A stretch of 12,554 bases of DNA from Gemmatimonadota bacterium (GTDB taxonomy: Bacteria; Gemmatimonadota; Gemmatimonadetes; Palauibacterales; Palauibacteraceae), in assembly GCA_013042495.1 (NCBI GenBank), contig JABDQB010000186.1, positions 1-12,554 of the forward strand, written 5' to 3'. Shown in pieces: positions 1-7,651 of this stretch (positions are counted from its first letter, which is position 1; each line of letters begins with the position of its first letter). The translations under genes were made by a program, and so were the position numbers. Under the pieces are notes generated by a model. That model saw only the letters and a program-made list of their open reading frames with translations. It was not told where the DNA came from and ran no database searches.

Positions 1-130
1 GTACAGGTTTCAGGTTCCTGTCGAGCAGGTAGGCGACCCCGCCTGAACCGCTCCGCTGTCTGGGCGAAACGGTAGGGGCCTGGATCAACGGGGTATCAAC
101 GGAGGCCCTCAGAAGACCGGTGGCGGGAGA
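1..130. other. Left-edge intergenic region, no convincing gene
   Basis: This stretch lies downstream of the last operon gene. On the minus strand, one frame stays open from the base after the stop at 131 to the window edge (about 43 codons, ending ...GGVAYLLDRNLKPV). It has no ATG or GTG; a TTG at 86-88 is the only usual start codon and has no clear ribosome binding site. An imperfect tandem repeat is present at 82-91 and 92-102 (GGATCAACGG / GGTATCAACGG on the plus strand). On the minus strand TTGATA (94-99) and TACCGT (69-74) resemble promoter elements, but the 19-base spacing is long. No hairpin with a T-run is visible, so the operon transcript may continue to the left. Confidence 0.4.
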
Positions 131-436
131 TCAGAATCCCATCATCGCGCGCGTTGCGGCGTCGATCCTGTCCGGTGTCCAGAATGGCTTCCAAACTAGG
201 TTGACGTCGGCCTTTTCGATTCCCTCGGCCGCTTCTGCGGCGTGCTGGGCACTCATGAGAATCTGACCACCGGCAGGGCATCCCGGGCTGGTCAGCGTCA
301 TGGTGACTTTTGCGTGTCCGTCCTCGACCTCCACATCGTATACGAGTCCGAGGTCCACGATGTTGATGCCCAGTTCGGGATCCATGACTCCACGGAGCTC
401 CTGCCGAACGGCCTCCGCCAGGTCCGTCTCACTCAT
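131..436 (-). CDS. MIP18/DUF59 family Fe-S cluster assembly factor (SufT-like)
   Basis: A 101-residue single-domain protein of the MIP18/DUF59 (SufT/PaaD-like) family. Members help assemble or deliver Fe-S clusters to target proteins in the cytoplasm. The family signature DPELGINIVDLGLVYDV is at residues 19-35, and the conserved cysteine sits in SPGCP (Cys53). The end WKPFWTPDRIDAATRAMMG is typical of the short bacterial form. No C-terminal zinc-ribbon cysteines are present, which argues against PaaD proper. The start at 436 has AGGAG six bases upstream (443-447); an ATG two codons earlier (442) would abut that site and is less likely. The gene overlaps the end of the upstream FAD oxidoreductase by 8 bases, so translation is probably coupled. 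With glcF two genes upstream (4Fe-4S protein), a role in maturing that subunit is plausible but inferred. Confidence 0.9.
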   Translation of the reverse strand: MSETDLAEAVRQELRGVMDPELGINIVDLGLVYDVEVEDGHAKVTMTLTSPGCPAGGQILMSAQHAAEAAEGIEKADVNLVWKPFWTPDRIDAATRAMMGF

Positions 437-1718
437 TCTCATCTCCTGTTGCGGGATTACGGTCCCGGTATTCCGCGGCCAGCTCGGCCAGATTACGAAG
501 CGAGACTTCGTCCCGCCCTCCGGCAACATCGAACAACTCCCGCGGAATCCGCCCTCGCACGGAGGTGCGGGCCGACTCCAGCTCCAGCGGGGCGTTAAGG
601 AGCACGATTCCGCACAGTCGCCCCTCCCGAAATCCGAACGCCGCGCAAGGGCCCTCACCCGGCTCCCCCCATGTCGTGGTCTCGTCGGACATGGCGGGCC
701 GGCCGACAGCGTCCAGGCTCAGGTCGAAGACCCTGGAGAAGGAATACGATAACCTCTCGTAGGGTTCCCCCGCGCCAGCCATGTTACGCCCGACCAGGCG
801 TCCATGTTCACGCGCGTGTTCCCAATGCTCGACACGTGCGTGTCCGCCGAAGACGGGATCCGGAAAGCGAGCGACGTCGCCAGCCGCGTAGATATGGGGG
901 TGACTGGTTTCACCGAACGCATCCACGCGGATTCCATCGGCTACAGCCAGGCCCGCGTCTTCGGCGATTCCGTCGCACGGTTCCATGCCGACGCCGACCA
1001 CCGCGAAGTCACATTCGAGGACGTTGCCCCCGACGGAAACGGCTTCGACTCTTTCACTCCCCATGAATCGTCCCACACTCTCACCAAGACGAAAAGAGAC
1101 GCCCTTACTCTCGTAATGGGCGCGCATCCAGCTCGAGAGTTCCGAGGTCAGAATTGCGGCCCACACCCTACTCTGGCCTTCGATCACGGTAGACTCGACG
1201 TCGTGCGACGCGAGGGATGCGGCCAGTTCCATTCCCACGAAGCCGGCTCCGACGAGCACGCATCGTGCACCAGACAGTCCCGCCGCGCGGATGGCCTCGG
1301 AGTCCTCCACCGTTCGCAGCGTGAAGACTCCCTCGAGGTCACGGCCGGGAACCTGAAGCCGCCGGGCGCGCCCACCCGTCGCCAGCAGGATTCGGCTCCC
1401 TCGGAATTCGCCGCCCCGGGCGGTGGTGACGGTCATGGTCGTCGCGTTCAGGTGCAGCGCCTTCTGCCGGGTGAAGAGCTCGACCCGATCCTGCTGTGCG
1501 AACCAGCCCTCCGGTTTCACGTACAGCAGTGACCGCGGAACGTCGGCGTACTGCAGGAACTCCTTGGACAGGGGTGGCCTCTGGTATGGTGGCTCAGACT
1601 CGTCGCTGATCAATGCGATCGTGGAAGTCGGGTCGATTTCCCTGATTCCGTCGACGGCGGACGCGGCTGCCAGTCCTCCACCCACGATGAGGAAGTCGAA
1701 GTCACTCGGCCCCGGCAT
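429..1718 (-). CDS. FAD-dependent NAD(P)-binding oxidoreductase (ferredoxin reductase-like)
   Basis: A 429-residue pyridine nucleotide-disulphide oxidoreductase-fold protein, closest in pattern to ferredoxin reductases of aromatic-ring dioxygenase and P450 systems (BphA4/rhodocoxin reductase type). It would move electrons between NAD(P)H and a small Fe-S carrier in the cytoplasm. The FAD dinucleotide motif is IVGGGLAAAS (residues 11-20), followed by PPYQRPPLSKEFL (43-55), the LLATGGR strand (111-117), the NAD(P) motif VLVGAGFVGMELAAS (154-168), and the second FAD contact IYAAGDVARFP (276-286). RVEHWEHAREHGR (295-307) is typical of the BphA4 group, and a reductase C-terminal domain follows. 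ATG at 1718 is chosen because it lies one base after the glcF stop with a GGGG stretch upstream; the frame stays open further upstream but would then overlap glcF. No ferredoxin gene is in the window, so the partner is unknown. Confidence 0.9.
   Translation of the reverse strand: MPGPSDFDFLIVGGGLAAASAVDGIREIDPTSTIALISDESEPPYQRPPLSKEFLQYADVPRSLLYVKPEGWFAQQDRVELFTRQKALHLNATTMTVTTARGGEFRGSRILLATGGRARRLQVPGRDLEGVFTLRTVEDSEAIRAAGLSGARCVLVGAGFVGMELAASLASHDVESTVIEGQSRVWAAILTSELSSWMRAHYESKGVSFRLGESVGRFMGSERVEAVSVGGNVLECDFAVVGVGMEPCDGIAEDAGLAVADGIRVDAFGETSHPHIYAAGDVARFPDPVFGGHARVEHWEHAREHGRLVGRNMAGAGEPYERLSYSFSRVFDLSLDAVGRPAMSDETTTWGEPGEGPCAAFGFREGRLCGIVLLNAPLELESARTSVRGRIPRELFDVAGGRDEVSLRNLAELAAEYRDRNPATGDENE
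443..447 (-). promoter_or_regulatory. Ribosome binding site AGGAG of the MIP18-family gene
   Basis: AGGAG on the minus strand lies six bases before the ATG at 436 and within the last codons of the upstream gene. It selects the 436 start over the ATG at 442, which would directly touch the site. Confidence 0.7.
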
Positions 1719-1719
1719 C

Positions 1720-3054
1720 TCAGCCCCAGGCCCGGTCCACGAGCTCGACCGGGTGAACCACCGGAGTACGGTCGCCCGCCCGCAACAAGCCGGCGCCCAA
1801 ATACATGATGCACCCGGGGTTCCCCGTCGCGATCCAGTCGTAACCACCCCGTTGGATTTCGCCCAGTTTCGTGGCTCGCACCAGATCTGCCAGTTCGGGA
1901 TGTTCCAGGTTGTACATTCCGGCGCCCCCGCAGCAGTGCGCCGAGGAAGGCAGCGCCTCGACCTCGAGGCCCGGCAGCGCGCGAAGCACGTCGAGAGGCT
2001 GGTCAAGCACCCCCTGCGCATGATGCAGGTGACAGGGGGCGTCGTAGCCCACTCGTCCCTCGATCGCGCGCGTCGCTCCTGCGGTGGCTGACCCGCCGCC
2101 AGAGCGCTCCAGTTCAACGGCGAGAATCTCGGTCACGTCACGGACCCGACCGGTGAGAGCTTCGGCGCGCTCCAACCAATCCGGCTCCTGCGCGAACCAC
2201 GCCGGGTAGTCCTTGAGGCCCGCTCCGCAGCCTGCCGAATTCGTGACGACCCAGTCACAATCCGTGCGCTCGAACGCTTCGATGTTCCGGCGGGCATGCT
2301 GTCGGGCCTCGTCCAGCTGCCCCGCGTGAGCGTGCAAGGCTCCGCAGCACGCCTGCCCGGGCGCTTCGACTTCGTCATAGCCAGAACGGGCCAGGGACCG
2401 TCTCGTCGCCGCGTGGACATGCTCGAACAAGCCCTCCATCACGCAGCCGGTGAGGAGAGCGTATGTCTCACGGTCATCGTCTTTGTCAGGCGGGTCGTCA
2501 CCCAAACGCGGTGGTTGGGCACGCAGAGATGAGGCACCGAGCCCAAAAGCCGGCCTGGTCGCCGCGAGAAGTCGAAGGAGCTGGCCGGCCCTGCCGGGAA
2601 GCAGCCGGCCGAGACCACCCGCGAGACCGGTTGACCTCAAGAACCGGGCGGCCGCGTAGGTCAACTTCGAGGCGTCCGGACGGGTGAGAGCCGAGAGCAC
2701 CCATCTCTGGCGGCGCCTGGTTGCCGGACGCCTCCGGATCCGAGCACGGGCCTGTTCCAGGAGGTGGCCGTACGGCACGCCAGCTGGACAGACGGATTCG
2801 CACGCTCTGCACCCCAGACATCGATCCAGGTGCACCGCGAACGCCCCCGCAGGGTCGACCCGTCCGTCGGCTTCCGCCAGCATCAGGTAGAGACGACCCC
2901 GGGGCGAATCGTTCTCTTCCCGGAGGATATCCCATGTGGGGCACACCGGGACGCAGAAACCGCAGTGCACGCAGGCGCCGAGCAACTCCTCCGTGATCCT
3001 GGAGGGAGCCTGACTGACCGTCCCGTACTCCTCGCCGATCGCTGCTTCGGGCAC
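1720..3054 (-). CDS. glcF: Glycolate dehydrogenase iron-sulfur subunit GlcF
   Basis: A 444-residue Fe-S subunit of glycolate oxidase/dehydrogenase. It takes electrons from the GlcD/GlcE flavoproteins and passes them towards the respiratory chain at the membrane. Two 4Fe-4S motifs are intact: Cys28, 31, 34, 38 and Cys79, 82, 85, 89. Two cysteine-rich (CCG) domains follow, with QACCGALHAHAG at 235-246 and AHCCGGAGMYNLEHP at 372-386; each has later cysteines in NSAGCGAG (272-279) and GNPGCIMYLGAGL (411-423). The ACCGALHAHAG pattern is that of GlcF rather than the related LutA/HdrB proteins. It is slightly longer than E. coli GlcF (about 407). The start is GTG at 3054, two bases after the stop of the lipoprotein gene; no strong ribosome binding site is seen. 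It is separated from glcDE by six genes but remains in the same operon. Confidence 0.95.
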   Translation of the reverse strand: MPEAAIGEEYGTVSQAPSRITEELLGACVHCGFCVPVCPTWDILREENDSPRGRLYLMLAEADGRVDPAGAFAVHLDRCLGCRACESVCPAGVPYGHLLEQARARIRRRPATRRRQRWVLSALTRPDASKLTYAAARFLRSTGLAGGLGRLLPGRAGQLLRLLAATRPAFGLGASSLRAQPPRLGDDPPDKDDDRETYALLTGCVMEGLFEHVHAATRRSLARSGYDEVEAPGQACCGALHAHAGQLDEARQHARRNIEAFERTDCDWVVTNSAGCGAGLKDYPAWFAQEPDWLERAEALTGRVRDVTEILAVELERSGGGSATAGATRAIEGRVGYDAPCHLHHAQGVLDQPLDVLRALPGLEVEALPSSAHCCGGAGMYNLEHPELADLVRATKLGEIQRGGYDWIATGNPGCIMYLGAGLLRAGDRTPVVHPVELVDRAWG

Positions 3055-3056
3055 GG

Positions 3057-3548
3057 CTAGTCAGCCGCTGGGGACAGGGCGGGATCCGAGGAGGAATGGT
3101 CGTGGATGATCTTCCACCCGCTGCTCGTACGGCGCAGGACGAGAGTAAACGGTCCCGAACCGGTGACCGCTTCCCCGTCGTAGAGCACCCACCGTGCCGT
3201 GGCGACGGCATCGATCGCCGCCAGACGACGTACCCGCACATTCTCGAAGCGCAGGCTGTCCCGTGCCGCTCCCGGTTCGAACAACGGGGCGTATCGGGCC
3301 CGGATCGCGTCATAACCGGTCAGCAGGCCTCGTCCGCCGATGTACGTGGTATTCTCGGACTTCAGGTAGTCGTCCATGAAGCCGGCGAGTTCGCCACGGT
3401 TCCACGCCCGGGCGGATTCGACCAGCATTCGCTCGACGGCGCCCTGGACATCGGAGTCTCCCTCATCCTCAATCTCGATCGTGCAGCCGGACACCCAAAG
3501 GACCGCGAAGCACAGCGCCAGGTTCCTGAAACGCGATAACGCGATCAT
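3057..3548 (-). CDS. NTF2-like (SnoaL/DUF4440-type) lipoprotein
   Basis: A 163-residue exported protein with an NTF2-like cone fold. Residues 1-22 form a lipoprotein signal peptide: basic start, hydrophobic core, and lipobox VSGC with the lipidated Cys22. The rest resembles DUF4440/SnoaL-type proteins: AWNRGELAGFMDDYL (48-62) near the start, a YIGGRGLLTGYDAIRARY stretch, and an end of TLVLRRTSSGWKIIHDHSS, which is characteristic. These domains bind small ligands or act as accessory domains; no specific substrate can be read. ATG at 3548 forms an ATGA overlap with the stop of the hydrolase gene, with GGGAG five bases upstream (3554-3558). Its place after the hydrolase suggests co-expression, but no joint reaction can be named. 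Confidence 0.85.
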   Translation of the reverse strand: MIALSRFRNLALCFAVLWVSGCTIEIEDEGDSDVQGAVERMLVESARAWNRGELAGFMDDYLKSENTTYIGGRGLLTGYDAIRARYAPLFEPGAARDSLRFENVRVRRLAAIDAVATARWVLYDGEAVTGSGPFTLVLRRTSSGWKIIHDHSSSDPALSPAAD

Positions 3549-4444
3549 GTGCGCTCCCGGGCCAGGAGCGACCTGAAATGTGTTGCGGTTCGTCTCACGG
3601 CCTCCTCCAGACGGGGATTCGTGCCAGGAAACGGATGGGAAGCGTCCATCGTGTGACCCGCGCCGTCGATGACGGCAAGCTCCGCGTTCCGGGCGGCCGC
3701 GGCCAAGGCGTAGGCTTCCGCCACCGGTACGGCCTCGTCCGCCGCTCCGTGGACGACCAAAAGAGCCGGGCCGAGGCGCCCGGCAGCTTCCTGCATGTCC
3801 AGTTCGGCGCGGTTGGCCCGGAGATCGTCCAGCACATCGCGATAGATGGGCAGTCGCTGGCCCGTGCGTGCGTTCAGGACCTCCATTTCATCACCGTCTC
3901 CCAGCGACTCGGCGAACCAATCCTCGTACCGATATACCGAACCGATGCCGGCCCAGGTCGCCACGGCCCGTATCTCAGGCCGCCGGGCACCAACCAGGAT
4001 CGCGGCGGCGGCTCCACGGCTGTGTCCGAGCACGCCGACCGAGCCTGGCGGATCGAGACGGACGTCACCGAGTTGTCCGGCCCCCGCGCCATCCAGGATC
4101 GCCTGCAGGTCCGACACTTCGCGCGAAAACGTGTTACGAGCGAAGCCTTCAAGATCCGTGAAGGTCTCCAGATCGGGACCAATACCGGAGCCCGAGAAGT
4201 TGAACGACACGACGGTCGCTCCGGTGCGGCTCGCGAGGCTCTCCGCGACATAGGGGAAGAACCCCCAGTCCTTGAATCCCTTGAAGCCATGACAGACGAC
4301 GATCACACTATTCGCCAGGCCCTGCGCGTCCTCGGTCGAGTCGTGCGCCAGGTGCCGGATGTCGCCCCGAAGGATACCGCGGTCCGCAGGAACCTCGAAC
4401 GCAACGCGATGCACCACGGGTTCGGACCCGTCCTCAGGCGACAT
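3545..4444 (-). CDS. Alpha/beta hydrolase family protein
   Basis: A 299-residue serine hydrolase of the alpha/beta fold, probably an esterase or acyl hydrolase; no signal peptide is seen, so it should be cytoplasmic. The catalytic triad is readable: Ser142 in LGHSRGAAAA (139-148), Asp236 in VHGAADEAVP (231-240), and His264 in DGAGHTMD (260-267). The oxyanion region is CHGFKGFKDWGFFP (51-64), followed by VVSFNFSGSG (78-87), a pattern of dienelactone-hydrolase/prolyl-oligopeptidase-like enzymes. ATG at 4444 is preferred; it overlaps the end of the HD-GYP-type gene by 11 bases. There is no clear Shine-Dalgarno before it, so it probably relies on coupling. In-frame GTG codons about ten residues in are an alternative start. 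The substrate cannot be deduced. Confidence 0.88.
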   Translation of the reverse strand: MSPEDGSEPVVHRVAFEVPADRGILRGDIRHLAHDSTEDAQGLANSVIVVCHGFKGFKDWGFFPYVAESLASRTGATVVSFNFSGSGIGPDLETFTDLEGFARNTFSREVSDLQAILDGAGAGQLGDVRLDPPGSVGVLGHSRGAAAAILVGARRPEIRAVATWAGIGSVYRYEDWFAESLGDGDEMEVLNARTGQRLPIYRDVLDDLRANRAELDMQEAAGRLGPALLVVHGAADEAVPVAEAYALAAAARNAELAVIDGAGHTMDASHPFPGTNPRLEEAVRRTATHFRSLLARERT

Positions 4445-5846
4445 GGTCGGCGACGCTGATTCCGTACCGCTCCGGATCCGTGGATCGTGCGATGCTGCGT
4501 CGATACTGGTTAGTCTCCGGATCGCGCTCCGTGAGGTCACGGATGGGGCCGTCGCCCACGCGTTCGCCGTCCGAGTTCGCAATGATCCGCACCAGGGGAC
4601 GACTGAGTGACTTCGGGTTCGGATTCGGCGCCACCACCACACCCATTTCGCCCGTGTCCAGAATGACGAGCGTCGCGACCGGGAAGATCCCCATCATGTT
4701 GACGAACGCGCGCGTGATGACGGCGTCATACGCGCCGGTCTCCGCCTCCCGGAGTTGCCGAATCGCCTCATCGGGCGAGCAGGGAAGGAACTGCTTGCTG
4801 TAGTTCGAGATCGCCGCGTCATACGCTTCGGTAAGCGCGATGATCCGGGCGAACAGGCCCTGGCGCCGCCGCCGTATGACACGAGGATACCCCGATAAAT
4901 CAGGCTTCATGTGGTGTTCGTACACCGCCAGCATGGCGCGATACGGCAAGTCTTCGGACCCCTCGACACTGAACATCATCAACAGGCCGAAGTCAGGGTG
5001 CTGGCTCACCAATCGCCATTCCTCGTCGTTCAACCACCCCATCTTGTTCAGGACCGCGGGTGGGATCAGCACTTTGCCGATGTCGTGGAACAGGGCCGCA
5101 AACCCGAGCTCGAAAAGCTGTTCCCGGTTGAACCCCAGGTAGTCGCCGAGGGCCACGGAGAGAATGGCCACGTTTACAGAATGAACGTAGGAATGGTCGT
5201 CGAAGTCGCGGAGCGTGAGCATCCCGAGCATCGTCGCCGGCTCCTGGAGCACCTGGTCAACTACGGCCAGCACCGCACGTTCCGCTCGCCGGGCGCCGAT
5301 CGCTTTCCCCAGGACGAGACCCTCCATCATGTCACGAGCGACCTTGACTGACCGGGTGTAAGTGTGTCGCGCCGCTTCGGCGGACTGCTGGGCATCGCTG
5401 CCCTCGAACATGGCCGAAGGAGGACCGACGCTGATGCGAGACACCCCGTTCTTCTGGAGTTCTGCCTGCAGCGCCTCGAGTGGTGGCTGACCAGGCTCCG
5501 GATCGGCCGCGATCAGTGTGAGAAAGGCCTGCCAGTCTTCGGCGCTTGACTTGGGGCTGGCCTCCATCCGTCCGACCCCGTGACTGCGCAATACCTCCCG
5601 GAACGCCGAGAGTGAAGCGTAGTCGTGCAGGTCGAGTTTCACCTGCAGGTCGTTGACGAACATGTAGTTTCCAGCAACCCAGATGCTGAGGCCGCCCTCG
5701 AGCTTGAGGATCGAGTCCGCCTGTTCCTTGACCTCGACCAGTCCGCGCTTCACGACTTCGTTCTCGAGCGGGTACAGTTGCAACGCACGGACCGCTCCAT
5801 ACATCGCTGAGAGAATACCCGTGCCGGGGTGCTGAGAGCTCATCAT
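4434..5846 (-). CDS. HD-GYP-type metal-dependent phosphohydrolase with N-terminal helper domain
   Basis: A 470-residue cytoplasmic protein. Residues 10-140 form an N-terminal domain (AVRALQLYPLEN at 18-29) that resembles the one in the adjacent HEAT protein. Residues 210-385 are an HD-GYP-like domain: HSYVHSVNVAILS (218-230), ALFHDIGKVLIP (251-262) with the HD pair at 254-255, SQHPDFG (281-287), EHH (310-312), LSGYP (317-321) and AYDA (341-344). HD-GYP proteins usually hydrolyse cyclic di-GMP. Here the canonical HHExxDGxGYP is altered to HHMKPDLSGYP (311-321): the Glu is Met and the first Gly is Leu, while GYP is kept. The tail resembles that of other HD-GYP proteins (MGIFPVATLVILDTGEMGVV). 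ATG at 5846 is chosen because AAGGAGG lies seven bases upstream; it overlaps the HEAT gene by ATGA. A second ATG directly follows. Confidence 0.88.
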   Translation of the reverse strand: MMSSQHPGTGILSAMYGAVRALQLYPLENEVVKRGLVEVKEQADSILKLEGGLSIWVAGNYMFVNDLQVKLDLHDYASLSAFREVLRSHGVGRMEASPKSSAEDWQAFLTLIAADPEPGQPPLEALQAELQKNGVSRISVGPPSAMFEGSDAQQSAEAARHTYTRSVKVARDMMEGLVLGKAIGARRAERAVLAVVDQVLQEPATMLGMLTLRDFDDHSYVHSVNVAILSVALGDYLGFNREQLFELGFAALFHDIGKVLIPPAVLNKMGWLNDEEWRLVSQHPDFGLLMMFSVEGSEDLPYRAMLAVYEHHMKPDLSGYPRVIRRRRQGLFARIIALTEAYDAAISNYSKQFLPCSPDEAIRQLREAETGAYDAVITRAFVNMMGIFPVATLVILDTGEMGVVVAPNPNPKSLSRPLVRIIANSDGERVGDGPIRDLTERDPETNQYRRSIARSTDPERYGISVADHVA

Positions 5847-7645
5847 GATGAGCCCTCCTTCCCGGTTGTATCCTCGATCTCGATGTCCAGGTCCAGAGGG
5901 TCGTCCACCAGGGCTCTTTCGTCATCTTCGGGAAGAACCGCCGCTTCCAAGCGCTCGTCCGAATCGTTGTTGAAGCTCTTGAGAGCCACGCGAACCGCGC
6001 TCTTCACCGGGGCCGCCTTGTCGGACGCTGCTTTCTCGAGAGCGGATCTCGCCGTCGGGGAACCGACCACTCCCAGGGCCCGAGCGGCGCACGCTCGAGT
6101 CACGGGCGCCCGTCGCCCACCCCACCATCGTCGCCCGTTCAGGACCTTCGCCAGCAGGGGGACGGCCTCGTCGCCGGCAAGCACGGCGTAGGCCCGCATG
6201 AAAGCCATCTGCTCACCCTGATCTCGATCCGCGCTGTCGGACCCGCCGATGATCTCGGCGAGAAGTGCGCTCGCCCCTTCCGGGCGGACGGCGACGATGG
6301 ACTTCACGGCCGCTATCCGAATGTCTCTTCCGGGGTCCGACAGAGCCGTAGACAGTGCTTCGGCCCCGACCGAAGAGCCGAGGATCGCCAGCGCCTCGAT
6401 CGCGGCCTGGCGGGTGACATCTTCCGGGCGGTTAGACAGTTCCACCAGATACGGTTCGGCCTCGTGGAGTCCGATGCGGCCGACGATTCGGGCCGCTTCC
6501 GCCGCCAGCATGGGATCCTCGGCCGAGAGCAGGTCCACCACGTATCCGGGGTTCGATTCGACCAGCCGGTCCAGCGCCTCGGCCAGCCGATCCCGTGTCT
6601 GTCGATTCGGAACAGCGGGGATCGCCCTTACCAGGGTCGGAATGGCTTCGGCCTGCAGCGCCCCGACAAGCGCGGCCAGTTCATCTGTACCTGGAGAGAG
6701 TCCTTCCGCGTCCACCACGCTCACCATCTCGGCCATCGCTTCGCTCATGTCCCGGAGCAGCGAAGTGACGAGTTCCTGTGTCTCGTTCTCCCCCGTCTTG
6801 TTGGCGAGCAACTGAAGCTCGTTCACGATCAGCGCGACGTTGCTGAAATCGAGTTCGGCGAGTAGACGAGGAAGCAGTTCGCGCAGGATGTCCACGACCT
6901 GCCGCCTGCGCTCCTGGTCTCGCATTTCAAACTGGTCGAGAAGCGCGAGCGTCACATCGTGGACGATCGGCCGCGCCCACTCCACCTCCATTTCCCGCTT
7001 CAGGTACAACAGGTCTGGCTCGCCAAGAGCGATATCAGAAAACTCATCCGGCGCTTCTTCCGTGACCGTCCCCGATTCGAGTACAGCCTCGATTTCCGTC
7101 ATGTCTTCAAGGGTGTCGCCGGCGCCCGCGTTACGGTCGGGTCTTGGCACCTCGGAGCCATCGTCCTCCATGATGTCCACATAGTCGATGCGGACCGCCT
7201 TGAAGTCCCGATGCCAGAGAGTGGCCAGGAGATCGTCATCATGTGCCGGCCGGGAGCGAGCAAAGAGCTCAATGAACTCGGCCAGCTCTCCCTCCTCCAC
7301 CCCGGGAAGAAGGGCCAGTTGCCGGATACCATCCTTGAAGAAGCGAAAGGCGAAATTGTCCGGCGCCACAGGCTTGGAATACACTTCCCGGTCTCGCCAC
7401 AGCAGTCGGCCCTCGTCGATCTCGAGCGAGACATCGGGCAACTCTTGCCAGGTCGCGGCGAGCTTCACGCACAGTTCCGAGTAGAACTTCTCGATCAGCG
7501 GATTGCCGGCCACGTAGGTCTGGCGGGAGCGCACCGCCTTGAGGAGCGCGTTCACCGTCTCTTCTACCAGCCTCGCGAGCTCGTCGTCTGCAGCGGTGTC
7601 AACGAATTCGGACGACGATTCCGTGTCAGATGTCTGGTCAGTCAA
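5843..7645 (-). CDS. HEAT-repeat scaffold protein with N-terminal domain shared with the HD-GYP neighbour
   Basis: A 600-residue cytoplasmic protein without signal peptide or clear membrane segment. Residues 29-158 form a mixed domain (AVRSRQTYVAGNPL at 37-50, LEIDEGRLLWRDREVY at 74-89, FRFFKDGIRQLALLPG at 100-115) that lines up with the N-terminus of the HD-GYP-type protein. An acidic linker follows (about 160-210). A helical region of about 335-560 carries HEAT/PBS-lyase-type repeats: AAEAARIVGRIGLHEAEPYL (381-400), RQAAIEALAILGSSVGAEAL (412-431), IRIAAVKSIVAVRPEGA (442-458) and TRACAARALGVVGSPTARSA (516-535). The tail is acidic. Such repeats bind proteins; a partner or scaffold role for the HD-GYP protein is inferred. 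The start is TTG at 7645, six bases after the adenosyltransferase stop, with AGAGG just upstream. No ATG occurs before about residue 159, so TTG is likely, though a GTG near residue 31 is possible. Confidence 0.85.
   Translation of the reverse strand: MTDQTSDTESSSEFVDTAADDELARLVEETVNALLKAVRSRQTYVAGNPLIEKFYSELCVKLAATWQELPDVSLEIDEGRLLWRDREVYSKPVAPDNFAFRFFKDGIRQLALLPGVEEGELAEFIELFARSRPAHDDDLLATLWHRDFKAVRIDYVDIMEDDGSEVPRPDRNAGAGDTLEDMTEIEAVLESGTVTEEAPDEFSDIALGEPDLLYLKREMEVEWARPIVHDVTLALLDQFEMRDQERRRQVVDILRELLPRLLAELDFSNVALIVNELQLLANKTGENETQELVTSLLRDMSEAMAEMVSVVDAEGLSPGTDELAALVGALQAEAIPTLVRAIPAVPNRQTRDRLAEALDRLVESNPGYVVDLLSAEDPMLAAEAARIVGRIGLHEAEPYLVELSNRPEDVTRQAAIEALAILGSSVGAEALSTALSDPGRDIRIAAVKSIVAVRPEGASALLAEIIGGSDSADRDQGEQMAFMRAYAVLAGDEAVPLLAKVLNGRRWWGGRRAPVTRACAARALGVVGSPTARSALEKAASDKAAPVKSAVRVALKSFNNDSDERLEAAVLPEDDERALVDDPLDLDIEIEDTTGKEGSS
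5854..5860 (-). promoter_or_regulatory. Strong ribosome binding site AAGGAGG of the HD-GYP-type gene
   Basis: AAGGAGG on the minus strand is a full Shine-Dalgarno match seven bases before the ATG at 5846, and it is built into the last Lys-Glu-Gly codons of the HEAT gene. It is the best ribosome binding site that I see in the operon. Confidence 0.8.
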
Positions 7646-7651
7646 GAGCCT

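Noticed and set aside
69..99. Minus-strand promoter TTGATA-19-TACCGT
   Set aside because: The 19-base spacer is outside the preferred range and no downstream gene can be seen in the window, so it was not listed as a promoter.
82..102. Two-unit repeat as a CRISPR or iteron array
   Set aside because: It has only two imperfect copies of about 10 bases without spacers; it is too little for an array or origin.
1719..2117. N-terminal extension of the FAD oxidoreductase to position 2117
   Set aside because: The extra 133 residues overlap the glcF C-terminus, lack homology-like character, and precede a normal FAD motif near the ATG at 1718.
2498..3313. Minus-strand 271-codon frame overlapping glcF and the lipoprotein gene
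   Set aside because: It is in a shifted frame relative to two well-supported genes, with shadow-type Arg/Ser/Pro composition and no motif.
4445..4642. N-terminal extension of the alpha/beta hydrolase to position 4642
   Set aside because: It would overlap the HD-GYP gene by 209 bases; the residues are Arg/Ser-rich shadow sequence, and the ATG at 4444 gives a normal-length enzyme.
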